Source: Pelagerythrobacter marensis (lineage in GTDB: Bacteria; Pseudomonadota; Alphaproteobacteria; Sphingomonadales; Sphingomonadaceae). From it: a stretch of 64,000 nucleotides of DNA. Below, piece by piece: positions 9,143 to 17,521 of the stretch. A program made the translations under genes and the position numbers. Each line of letters opens with the position of its first letter. Position 1 is the stretch's first letter. The DNA lies in the NCBI RefSeq assembly GCF_001028625.1, contig NZ_CP011805.1:1969001-2033000 (forward strand), written 5' to 3'. Below the pieces are notes generated by a model. It did not search any database. It saw only the letters and a list, made by a program, of their open reading frames with translations, and had not been told where the DNA came from.

Positions 9143-10335
9143 CCGCGTGGGCTGACGCCAGCCCAACCGTCGGCGCGCAGGGCATCGCCGTGCTCGTCCA
9201 GAACTGGCGGACCCAGATCGTCGCGCGGCGCGGATGCGGAAAGGCGCACCGGACAGGCCACGCCCGGCAGCTCGCCCAGCGCCCGGTGCTGCATGACCCT
9301 GCGAACGCCCCGTGCCTGCACATGCGGATCGGCGAAGACATCGCCCATCGCGTTGACCGGCCCCGCCGGGATGCCGGCGGCGCGCAGAGCGTCTAGCCAT
9401 TCGGCGGCGCTGCGGCGCAGGAACTCTTCCTCCAGAGCCGGGATCAAGCGATCGCGGTTGGCAACGCGTCCGGCGTTGGTCACAAGGTTGGGATCGCGGC
9501 TCAGATCCTCCCGCTCCAGCAGCACGCAAAGCTGCCGGAACTGTGCATCGTTGCCGACTGCGAGCGCAATCGTGCGGGTGGATGTCGCGAAGGCTTGATA
9601 GGGCACGATGCTGGGGTGGGCGTTGCCATGCCTTGGCGGATCGCGCCCCTCGGCGAGATAGGCCGCAGCCTGGTTGGCCAGCGACGCGATCTGCACGTCG
9701 AGCAGCGACGTCTCCACCCACTGGCCCAGGCCTGTGCTCTCTCGCTGGTGGAGCGCGGCCAGAATGCCGTTGCAGGCATAGAGGCCGGTCAGGATGTCGG
9801 TCAGGGCAACGCCGGCCTTCATCGGCTGGCCATCGGGTTCGCCAGTCAGGCTCATCAGGCCGCCCATGGCCTGCACGATGAAATCGTATCCGGGCAGGCT
9901 GGCATAAGGTCCGTCCTGCCCGAAGCCGGAGATCGAGCAATAGATCAGCCGTGGATTGCGTGCACGCAAGGTTGCCTGGTCGAGACCATAACGGGCGAGC
10001 CCGCCAACCTTGAAGTTTTCCACCAGCACATCCGCTTCGTCGGCCAGCGACGCGACGAGCGCTGCGCCTTCGGGCGTACCGATGTCGACGGCCAGCGACC
10101 GCTTGCCCCGATTGGCGCAGGTGAAATAGGCGGCTTCGCGGCTGCCGTCGGGCGCGGTGAACCAGGGCGGTCCCCATCCGCGCGTGTCATCGCCCGTGCC
10201 GGGCCGCTCGATCTTGATTACCTCCGCGCCGAGATCGGCGAGAAGTTGAGTGGCCCACGGGCCGGCGAGGACCCGACTGAGATCGAGCACCCGCACCCCT
10301 TCGAGCGCCCGCGCCGCCCTGTTCTGCCCCGGCAT
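9139..10335 (-). CDS. Class III CoA-transferase (CaiB/BaiF family), probable glutarate CoA-transferase
   Basis: The 398-residue enzyme has the family opening LEGVRVLDLSRVLAGPWATQ, followed by LADLGAEVIKIERPGTGDDT, an NRGKRSLAVD segment, the nucleophilic aspartate region VLVENFKVGG, and GYDFIVQAMGGLMSLTG. These enzymes move CoA between carboxylic acids. Start 10335 (ATG) was chosen over a TTG at 10350 because GAGGAAA precedes it. It is 7 bp after glutaryl-CoA dehydrogenase, and the same pair with a LysR gene is the gcdG-gcdH-gcdR arrangement of Pseudomonas. That suggests it activates glutarate; the role comes from context. Its 3' end overlaps the end of the porin by 4 bp, tail to tail. Confidence 0.8.
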   Translation of the reverse strand: MPGQNRAARALEGVRVLDLSRVLAGPWATQLLADLGAEVIKIERPGTGDDTRGWGPPWFTAPDGSREAAYFTCANRGKRSLAVDIGTPEGAALVASLADEADVLVENFKVGGLARYGLDQATLRARNPRLIYCSISGFGQDGPYASLPGYDFIVQAMGGLMSLTGEPDGQPMKAGVALTDILTGLYACNGILAALHQRESTGLGQWVETSLLDVQIASLANQAAAYLAEGRDPPRHGNAHPSIVPYQAFATSTRTIALAVGNDAQFRQLCVLLEREDLSRDPNLVTNAGRVANRDRLIPALEEEFLRRSAAEWLDALRAAGIPAGPVNAMGDVFADPHVQARGVRRVMQHRALGELPGVACPVRLSASAPRDDLGPPVLDEHGDALRADGWAGVSPRG

Positions 10336-10342
10336 CGTTTCC

Positions 10343-11521
10343 TCAGCCAAAAGCCGCCAGCCCCGTCTGCGCGCGGCCCAGGATCAGCGCATGAATGTCG
10401 TGCGTCCCTTCGTAAGTATTGACCGCTTCCAGATTGCACAGGTGCCGCATGACGTGGAATTCGTCCGAAATTCCATTTCCGCCGTGAATGTCGCGCGCCT
10501 CGCGGGCGATGGCCAGCGCCTTCCCGCAGCTGTTGCGCTTGACGATCGAGATATTCTCTACCGGGCAGCGGCTTTCGTCGAGCAAGCGCCCCACCCGCAG
10601 ACAGGCCTGCAGACCCAGCGTGATTTCCACCTGCATTTCCACCAGCTTGCGCTGGACGAGCTGGGTCGCCGCGATCGGGCGGCCGAACTGTATCCGGTCG
10701 AGCGCGTACTGATGCGCCGCCTGCCAGCAGAATTCGGCGGCACCAAGCGCACCCCAGGCAATCCCGTACCGGGCCTTGTTCAGGCAACCGAACGGCCCGC
10801 CCAAACCGCGGGCCCCGGGCAGAAGCGCGCTTTCGGGCACGAACACATCGTCCAGCACGATCTCTCCGGTAACGGAAGCCCGCAGCGCCAGCTTGCCTTC
10901 GATCTTCGGGGCGGAGTAGCCGGCCGCACCTGCCTCCACGATGAAGGCACGGATCACACCGTCCAGCTTCGCCCAGACGATCGCAATGTCGGCAATCGGG
11001 CTGTTGGTGATCCACATCTTGTTGCCATTGAGGCGATAGCCACCCTCGACACGGTCCGCGCGGGTGCGCATCCCGTCGGGGTCGGAACCGTGATCGGGTT
11101 CGGTCAGGCCGAAGCATCCTATCATCCGCCCGGCAGCGAGTTCGGGCAGATACATGGCGCGCTGCGCATCGTCGCCGTAAGCAAAGATGGGATGCATGAC
11201 GAGCGACGACTGGACGCTCATCGCGGAACGGTATCCTGAATCGACGCGCTCCACCTCGCGCGCGATCAGTCCATAGGCGACATGGCCGGCATCGGCCCCG
11301 CCGTATGCTTCGGGCAGCGTCGCGCCGAGAAGGCCAAGCGCGCCCATCTCGGTCATGATTTCCCGATCAAACTGCTCGTGCCGGCCAGCCAGCAGGACAC
11401 GCGACATCAGTGATGACTGACAGTAATCGCGTGCCATATCGCGGATCAGGCGCTCCTCTTGCGTGATCTGCGATTCCAGATCGAAGGGATCGTCCCATTT
11501 GAATGCCGTCCGTTCCGCCAA
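10343..11521 (-). CDS. gcdH: Glutaryl-CoA dehydrogenase
   Basis: This 392-residue flavoprotein converts glutaryl-CoA to crotonyl-CoA and CO2, feeding electrons to ETF. The N-terminal segment [19 protein letters not shown], the flavin/substrate region [14 protein letters not shown], the [12 protein letters not shown] strand, [11 protein letters not shown], and the catalytic glutamate in [20 protein letters not shown] are all characteristic of GcdH rather than other acyl-CoA dehydrogenases. No ATG precedes the conserved N-terminus; the TTG at 11521 follows AGGAGCAGGAAA and gives the usual length. It is cotranscribed with the CoA-transferase and divergent from a LysR gene. Confidence 0.93.
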   Translation of the reverse strand: MAERTAFKWDDPFDLESQITQEERLIRDMARDYCQSSLMSRVLLAGRHEQFDREIMTEMGALGLLGATLPEAYGGADAGHVAYGLIAREVERVDSGYRSAMSVQSSLVMHPIFAYGDDAQRAMYLPELAAGRMIGCFGLTEPDHGSDPDGMRTRADRVEGGYRLNGNKMWITNSPIADIAIVWAKLDGVIRAFIVEAGAAGYSAPKIEGKLALRASVTGEIVLDDVFVPESALLPGARGLGGPFGCLNKARYGIAWGALGAAEFCWQAAHQYALDRIQFGRPIAATQLVQRKLVEMQVEITLGLQACLRVGRLLDESRCPVENISIVKRNSCGKALAIAREARDIHGGNGISDEFHVMRHLCNLEAVNTYEGTHDIHALILGRAQTGLAAFG

Positions 11522-11594
11522 TTTCCTGCTCCTGCCGTTCAACGATTGGGGGCAGGAAAGCGGAAGGCGGGTGAAAGCGAAAGCGAACACTTGC

Positions 11595-11606
11595 CATGAA
11601 TTCATG
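11595..11606. promoter_or_regulatory. Perfect 12-bp palindrome between gcdH and its LysR gene
   Basis: The sequence CATGAATTCATG is a perfect palindrome in the 100-bp divergent intergenic space. It lies 18 bases upstream of the chosen LysR start. LysR regulators usually bind dyads in such positions, so this is a candidate operator. A palindrome this short can occur by chance, and no half-site repeat was found beside it. Confidence 0.3.
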
Positions 11607-11621
11607 CGTGCTGGTAATGAT

Positions 11622-12533
11622 ATGGGGGTGCAACCGATAGAGATCCCACCGCGCCGGCAAATGCCCCGAATGCACGAACTCGTCGCGTTCGAAGCCGCCG
11701 CGCGCCATCGCAGCTTCACCGGCGCGGCGGTGGAACTGAACCTGACGCAAGGGGCGATCAGCCGGGCAGTCGCTGCGCTGGAACAGCGGTTGCGCACGCC
11801 GCTGTTCAAACGCGTCCGCCAGCGCGTGAGCCTGACCCCTGTGGGCCGCGACTATCAGGATCAGGTGCGCGCCCTGTTGGGGCAGCTCAACACCGCGACG
11901 CGGCAGGCCATGTCGGCAGGGACGGTGGAACAGACGCTCCATATCGCGACGCTACCGACATTCGGCATACACTGGCTGACACCGCGCCTGCCGCAGTTCC
12001 TGGCCCTGCACCCGCACGTAACGGTCAACCTGGCATCGCGGACACGCCCGTTTTCGTTCGAGGCCGAAGGCTTCGACCTGGCGATCCATCATGGAGAGGA
12101 TGCCTGGCCCGGTGGGACCCTGCGGCGCATTGTCGACGAGACGATGGTGCCAATGTGCAGCCCTGAATATCGGGAGGCCAAAGCAATCGAAGCTCCTTCC
12201 GACCTGGGGCGGGCAACGCTGATCCATCTCAGGACCAGACCCGCGGCCTGGGCCGAATGGCATGCCGCGGCCGGGCTGCGCGGGGACGGCGCCTATCGCG
12301 GCCCCGTTTACGACCAGTTCGGCATGGCCGTATCCGGCGCGGCGGCGGGTCTGGGCGTGGCGCTCCTCCCCGAACTGTTCGCGGCGGAGCAGATCGAGGA
12401 TGGCAAACTGGTTACGCTGTTCGATCTGGAACTGCGCACGGGCAGTGCATATTACATCGTGCTGCCGGAAGCGGGCGACAAGCCAGCCGCAGTGGACTTC
12501 GCCGAATGGCTGGCCACCCAACTGCCGGGGTAA
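11622..12533 (+). CDS. gcdR: LysR-family regulator of the glutaryl-CoA genes (GcdR-like)
   Basis: The 303-residue protein has its winged helix at about residues 14-75 ([20 protein letters not shown], then [18 protein letters not shown]) and an effector domain at about 100-300. Start 11622 gives the normal family length; ATGs at 11604 and 11661 are alternatives and none has a strong ribosome-binding site. It diverges from gcdH-CoA-transferase, the usual arrangement of gcdR, which activates glutarate catabolism in Pseudomonas. The assignment as GcdR is based on this position. Confidence 0.82.
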   Translation: MGVQPIEIPPRRQMPRMHELVAFEAAARHRSFTGAAVELNLTQGAISRAVAALEQRLRTPLFKRVRQRVSLTPVGRDYQDQVRALLGQLNTATRQAMSAGTVEQTLHIATLPTFGIHWLTPRLPQFLALHPHVTVNLASRTRPFSFEAEGFDLAIHHGEDAWPGGTLRRIVDETMVPMCSPEYREAKAIEAPSDLGRATLIHLRTRPAAWAEWHAAAGLRGDGAYRGPVYDQFGMAVSGAAAGLGVALLPELFAAEQIEDGKLVTLFDLELRTGSAYYIVLPEAGDKPAAVDFAEWLATQLPG

Positions 12534-12563
12534 GCAACGTAAACCGGCAGAGGGCGCGGCAAC

Positions 12564-13409
12564 TCAGCGTCCCTTATTCGCCCCTTCGGCAGAATGCGCG
12601 AGCCGGAAGCCGACGGTGAAAAAGCCCTGGTCTTCCGGTCCGCGAAGCCGAAAACGTTCTTCCAGAAATTCGCCCGCATCGCCGTAGGAACCGCCACGTA
12701 TCGAATGGTATCCCCCAGTGGGGCATTCGCCCCTGGCCGAGCCATCAGCGGGCGCGCCAACGTAATCGTCGTGATAGCAGTCGGCCTGCCATTCCCACAC
12801 GTTGCCGCGAATATCGTAGAGACCCAGCCGATCGGCGGGAAAGCTGCCGACCGGCGCGGTTTCGATCCACACATCGCGCCCTTCGGCCTTGCCGCCGCAA
12901 CATTTCACCTTACCAATATTGGCGAGTTCGTGCGTCACGCCGGGACCGCCGCCCCGCGTGTCGCCGAGATCGGCCAGGGTCGCGACGTATTCCCACTCCG
13001 CTTCGCTCGGCAGGCGATATTGCCTGCCGGTCGCGGCATTCAGCCAGCCGATGAACGCCTGGGTATCGCGCCAGCTCACGCAGACCACAGGATGATCGGC
13101 GGCCTGGACAAATCCCGGTGTCTGCCAGTTGCGATCCGGGTCGATGTGCCAGCTGGTATCGTCGGTATAGACGTTGCACTTTCCGGCCGAGACATAGCCG
13201 GTTTCCTCAGTAAATCGGCGGAAGGCGTCCAGGGTCACTTCGTGCGCAGCAAGGTGGAACGGAGCGACGGTGACCTGGCGTGTCGGGCCGTCGATCGGGC
13301 CATATCCGCGATCGACCGTCGCGCCCATGGCGAAAGTCCCGCCGGGAACAGCGACCATTTCCGGCACTGCCTCCTGATACCGCGCCTCACCCTGAGGCGA
13401 AGCCGCCAC
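12564..13409 (-). CDS. SUMF1/FGE-sulfatase domain protein, not a formylglycine enzyme
   Basis: The domain is recognised by MVAVPGGTFAMGAT near 18-31, YRLPSEAEWEYVA, LGLYDIRGNVWEWQADCY and SIRGGSYGDAGEFLEERFRL. True aerobic formylglycine-generating enzymes carry two catalytic cysteines in the segment after RGGSY; here that segment (236-281) has none, so sulfatase activation is unlikely. The GTG at 13409 is the only standard in-frame start. Codons just upstream read KRLAAGVAAASILLVAAS, which looks like an export signal but has no start codon before the in-frame TGA. The gene is downstream of the amidohydrolase on the same strand; the molecular function is unknown. Confidence 0.75.
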   Translation of the reverse strand: MAASPQGEARYQEAVPEMVAVPGGTFAMGATVDRGYGPIDGPTRQVTVAPFHLAAHEVTLDAFRRFTEETGYVSAGKCNVYTDDTSWHIDPDRNWQTPGFVQAADHPVVCVSWRDTQAFIGWLNAATGRQYRLPSEAEWEYVATLADLGDTRGGGPGVTHELANIGKVKCCGGKAEGRDVWIETAPVGSFPADRLGLYDIRGNVWEWQADCYHDDYVGAPADGSARGECPTGGYHSIRGGSYGDAGEFLEERFRLRGPEDQGFFTVGFRLAHSAEGANKGR

Positions 13410-13449
13410 CAGCAGGATAGACGCAGCGGCGACACCCGCCGCAAGCCGT

Positions 13450-16400
13450 TTAGCGCTGGCGCGCGCTGCCGGCCCAGGCCGGGTTCCAGTCGATTCCGTG
13501 CTGATCGCTCATCTCCCAATAGAACTTGGTTCGTGGCCGGTCGTAATTGCCGATTTCGTTCATCGTCGCGGAATCGTAGAGCCGCCCATTGACCATCGTG
13601 TAGATAACGCTGTCGGAGTTCTGGATATCGGCCAGCGGGTCCCGTTCCAGAACGATAAGGTCCGCGAGCTTCCCGGGCTCTATCGATCCGAGCTGATGAT
13701 CGAGGCCCCAGGTCTTCGCGCCGTTGATCGTGGCGGCACGCAGGATGCGCATCGGTGCCATTCCGCCTTCCGCCAGCAACTGCATTTCCCAATGGAGCGC
13801 AATGCCTGCCGCCTGTCCGTGGGACCCGACATTTACGACCACGCCTGCATCGTCGAGCCGCTTGATCGAACGCGCGACCGAACGGAAACCGACGTCGTAC
13901 AGTTCATCCGCCTGATGGACCGATTGCATCGCCCGCACATAGAGCGGCGCGTCCGAAGGCCCCTGGATCGGGTTGTAGGCATTGTTGATCCCGGGAATGA
14001 AGGTGCGGACCTTCGGCGCCTTCCACGGTTCCTGGTTCTGGTAGATATAGTTCTCGCCGAACAGTTCACCGAACGTCACCACGAGCGTGGGCGTCGTGGA
14101 CATTTGCGAATTTCTGAACAGCTGCAGCAGGTCGTCATAATACGTCGCGACCGGCAGATTGTGTTCCAGGTTGGTGTACCCATCGAGGATCATCGACACG
14201 TTGTCGTAGAAGTGGCCCGCCCCTTCTGCGTCGACCATCAGCCCTTCTTCCGCGGCAGCCTGCAGCAGCCATTGCTTCTGCTCGCGCGTGGTCAGCTTGT
14301 AGCTTTTCAGCACCGTGCCACCGATGGCGGCCTTGCGGCGAATTACGGCGCGGGCATCATCGAGATTGCGGATCCGGTTGAAGACGCGATCGGGCTTCCC
14401 CGACCGCCCGTAGATGACATGCCCCGTCGTCAGCCAGCGCGGGCTGACCATCAGGCCGGCGATGGTCATTTCGCCGGTTTCGTAACTCGGCAGCTCGTTC
14501 GCATAAGGATCGAAGTTGGTCGTCACACCATAAGCCAGCGCCGCGTAGCGGACGGCGTGCTTCTGCGGCATGGCGCCGGTTCCGTAACAGCAATCGATGT
14601 GACCGTGCGCATCGAAGAAGCCGGGCATCAGCGTCTTGCCCGTCAGGTCGTATATTTTGGCCGCATCCGGTATCGCCACCTCACCCGCCGGCCCCACCGC
14701 AGTGATGCGATTGCCTTCGACCACCACGGCCCCGTTTTCGATGATCGTGTCGTCGCCCGTCATCGGCAGAATGCGCGCGTTGACGAAGGCTATGCTGCCT
14801 TGCGGCACGTCGGCCGGCGCGCTTAGCGCGACCGAGTGTGCCGGCTTCTCCACAACCCCGCCCGCATCGGGACGCGTTGCGAAGACATCCGGGCCGAGCG
14901 TCCAGAAAAGCTGACCGGAAACGTCACTCCATGCCAGTTCGAAACCGCCCGAGCGAGTCAGCAGGCGGGCCGCCGGGTTGTTCCGCGCGGTGATCGCGAT
15001 CGGCTCGCCGGCGGGCCGAAACGGCATCACGTTCAGTTCCTGGAATTCCTTGAATGCGATCCATTCAAGATCGGGGCTCAGCGTGAAATCCCCGGTATCG
15101 GCGGTTTCGGCATATGCGTGGTCGCGTATGTCGCCGCCTTGCGCCGCGACGCTGCGCAGGATTACGGCGCGCCGGGCATCGAAGTCCGGCAGCCCCATGA
15201 AATAGATCCGCTGATCATCGGGGGAGAAGCGCGCCACCCCCCTGGCCGGCGCCAGATAGCGCGGCTGCCTGCCATCGACGCCAACGACGTAGAGCCCCGC
15301 AACGTCGTGCGCGCCGCCCATCTGGGTATCGGGGTCGAGAATGCGGTAGGCGATCTGTCGGCCGCTGTTGGCAAACACCGGCTCGGCAATGATCCCGCCG
15401 CTGCGCACCAGGACTTTTTCCTCATCCCCTTCGGCGCTGCGCAGGCGAAGCGTGCTGCCCGACTCGTCATCCCATTCGACGTAAGCAATCCAGCGACCAT
15501 CGGCAGACCATCGCGGATCGGTCTGGGCGGCATCGCTATCGGTCAGGGGGCGCGGCGGAGCATCGCCAGCCATGTCCTGGCGCCAGATGCGCCCCAGCGC
15601 GCGAAAAAGAATCTCGTTGCCGCCAGGCGACGGAGCGATCTGGCGGACGACCTTTACGTCAACGCGGTCGGGCGCCAGGTCCAGTTCGGTACGCACGGCC
15701 CGATGAATCTCGTGCCGGGCATTCGCGCGGAAGGGAATGTCGGCGGCTTCGCCGGTTCGCATGTCGACTTTGACCAATTCACCCTTGGCCCAGACGGCCA
15801 CGTGCCGATTGTCGGGAAACCAGTCGAACGCGGGATAATAGTGCTCCTGCGCCAGATAGTCGGCCTGGAGATCGCGGGCGAGTTCGTCGTAGACCGCGTT
15901 CTGTCGGCCGGTCGCAATGTCGTAACGGAACAGCACGGTTTTTGCCCCCACCCGCCGGACGAAGGCTATCGCCGATCCGTCGGGCGAAACCTGGGGGGAC
16001 GTTGCGCTCCCGAAGCCGGAAATCAGATCGACCGCCTCGCCGCTCTGCAAGTCGCGCCGGCGGATGACAAAATTGCTGAGGTTGGGATTGAGGTGGACAT
16101 AGTGGATCCCCCCAACCCGTTCCGTATAATAGAGATAGCGGCCATCGGGGGAATAGCGCGGTTCCTGCACATCCTTGCCGCTTTCCGGCGGCGCGACCAG
16201 TTGCCGCTGCTGCTCACCCTGCAGGTCGAATGCGACCAGTTCCGAGGTGCGCATATCGAACACCGAGGTGCTCGTCTTGGTCGCAACGATGGCGCTTCCG
16301 TCGGGCGACCACGAAGGCGCCGTGATCATGTCCGCCGTTTCGTGACTGATCTGGCGCGGCTCGGAACCGTCCAGATTGGCAATCCAGATATTGTCCGCGC

Positions 16401-16725
16401 CGCTTGCATCGCTGAGGTAGAGGATCTTGCGGCCATCCGGGCTGATTTGCGGGCTGCGCTGGGTCGCAGGGCCGGAAAGGATCACCCGGGCTTCGCCGCC
16501 GGCCGCCGGTATCGCATAGATGTCGTTGAGCAGATCGAAAACGATCGTTTGCCCATCGGGGCTGACGTCGGTGCTCATCCAGGTGCCTTCGCTGAGGGTG
16601 AGCGTCACCTCGCGTGTGGGCGTTTCCAGTATCTCGGGCGCGGCGATCGCCGGCTGAGCGCTTGCCAGGGCGACAAGCAGCGAAACGCTTCCAAACAGAT
16701 TCTTCCGGTTAGCACCCAATGCCAT
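13450..16725 (-). CDS. Exported TolB/WD40-like beta-propeller fused to an amidohydrolase
   Basis: The 1091-residue protein has a signal peptide ending near AQPAIAAPE. From about residue 40 to 680 it has repeated PD40 blades of the form SPDGxxI, such as VSPDGQTIVF, ISPDGRKILY and YSPDGRYLYY. The C-terminal amidohydrolase domain has the metal-binding D-A-H-G-H-I-D at about 703-709, a lysine-rich VLKSYKLTT near 805, a histidine in EGAGHFYDN near 837 and NVGSHGQAAG near 965. This fusion is known as an exported amidohydrolase family, some members of which are dipeptidases or imidazolone-type enzymes. ATG 16725 follows a run of six G. The substrate cannot be stated. Confidence 0.85.
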   Translation of the reverse strand: MALGANRKNLFGSVSLLVALASAQPAIAAPEILETPTREVTLTLSEGTWMSTDVSPDGQTIVFDLLNDIYAIPAAGGEARVILSGPATQRSPQISPDGRKILYLSDASGADNIWIANLDGSEPRQISHETADMITAPSWSPDGSAIVATKTSTSVFDMRTSELVAFDLQGEQQRQLVAPPESGKDVQEPRYSPDGRYLYYTERVGGIHYVHLNPNLSNFVIRRRDLQSGEAVDLISGFGSATSPQVSPDGSAIAFVRRVGAKTVLFRYDIATGRQNAVYDELARDLQADYLAQEHYYPAFDWFPDNRHVAVWAKGELVKVDMRTGEAADIPFRANARHEIHRAVRTELDLAPDRVDVKVVRQIAPSPGGNEILFRALGRIWRQDMAGDAPPRPLTDSDAAQTDPRWSADGRWIAYVEWDDESGSTLRLRSAEGDEEKVLVRSGGIIAEPVFANSGRQIAYRILDPDTQMGGAHDVAGLYVVGVDGRQPRYLAPARGVARFSPDDQRIYFMGLPDFDARRAVILRSVAAQGGDIRDHAYAETADTGDFTLSPDLEWIAFKEFQELNVMPFRPAGEPIAITARNNPAARLLTRSGGFELAWSDVSGQLFWTLGPDVFATRPDAGGVVEKPAHSVALSAPADVPQGSIAFVNARILPMTGDDTIIENGAVVVEGNRITAVGPAGEVAIPDAAKIYDLTGKTLMPGFFDAHGHIDCCYGTGAMPQKHAVRYAALAYGVTTNFDPYANELPSYETGEMTIAGLMVSPRWLTTGHVIYGRSGKPDRVFNRIRNLDDARAVIRRKAAIGGTVLKSYKLTTREQKQWLLQAAAEEGLMVDAEGAGHFYDNVSMILDGYTNLEHNLPVATYYDDLLQLFRNSQMSTTPTLVVTFGELFGENYIYQNQEPWKAPKVRTFIPGINNAYNPIQGPSDAPLYVRAMQSVHQADELYDVGFRSVARSIKRLDDAGVVVNVGSHGQAAGIALHWEMQLLAEGGMAPMRILRAATINGAKTWGLDHQLGSIEPGKLADLIVLERDPLADIQNSDSVIYTMVNGRLYDSATMNEIGNYDRPRTKFYWEMSDQHGIDWNPAWAGSARQR

Positions 16726-16933
16726 TCCGTCCCCCCATCTTCGGCCAAGGCCAAATCTTCCACCTTGTGACAGGTAAAATACAACATGCATCGCTGACCG
16801 GTGCGAAAGGGGAAAGACCTGTTGCGGCGCCGTCACCGGTTGCCTTGTCCCGTTCTCTTCGACCACAAGGATGGCCGTCCCCGCCTGGCGACGAACCGGT
16901 TGCAGTATTCGGAAGGCTGGGAGAAGAAGCGCA

Positions 16934-17494
16934 ATGGCCGATGCAAGCGCACAACCGTCGATTGAAACGATGAACCTTGCGGATATGTCCGCGGTGCTTG
17001 CTATCCAGTCGCGTACATATCCACCCTCGCTCATCGAAGACGAAGCGGTATTCCTCAACCGCCTGGCCCTGCCCTGTTCCTATTGTCTGTCCGCCAGGAT
17101 AGCGGGCGAGGCCGTGGGCTACCTGCTCGCGTATGGATGGCGCGACGGCTCGCCGCCGCCCATTGGGGCGATCGTCGAAGGCAATGATCCTGGCGAAGTG
17201 CTGTTCATCCACGATCTCGCCGTATCGGAGACCGGGCGGGGCCTCGGCATCGGCAAGCTGCTTGTCGACCACGCCCTCGCCGCTGCGGCGCGCGACAAGC
17301 TGCACGAAGCGCAACTGGTGGCGGTGGAAGGTGCGCATGAATACTGGCACCGGCTGGGCTTTCTGGAACCACCCGTGTCAGGCGAACTGAAGACGAAGCT
17401 CTCCAGCTACGGTGCCCGCGCCAGATGGATGACGCGCAGTATCCCTACAGAGCACCCGGTCCCTCGCGGCGACGGAACGGCATCATCGCCGTAG
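16934..17494 (+). CDS. GNAT-family N-acetyltransferase
   Basis: The 186-residue protein has the acetyl-CoA binding core: a strand GEVLFIHDLAVSETGRG leading into the R/Q-x-x-G-x-G loop GRGLGIGKLLVDHAL at about 95-110, and a later YWHRLGFLEPP segment of motif B. The ATG at 16934 has a GGAGAAG ribosome-binding site. It diverges from the propeller-amidohydrolase and converges on the TonB receptor gene. The acceptor molecule is unknown; GNAT enzymes acylate amines of small molecules, peptides or proteins. Confidence 0.85.
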   Translation: MADASAQPSIETMNLADMSAVLAIQSRTYPPSLIEDEAVFLNRLALPCSYCLSARIAGEAVGYLLAYGWRDGSPPPIGAIVEGNDPGEVLFIHDLAVSETGRGLGIGKLLVDHALAAAARDKLHEAQLVAVEGAHEYWHRLGFLEPPVSGELKTKLSSYGARARWMTRSIPTEHPVPRGDGTASSP

Positions 17495-17521
17495 ACGCGA
17501 CCGGATTCATAGGCTCACGGT

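Noticed and set aside
14836..16770. A 644-codon plus-strand frame, and similar ones at 20274-22019 and 33183-35519
   Set aside because: All run antisense to genes with strong motifs (amidohydrolase, PHP hydrolase, TonB receptor) and show no recognisable fold.
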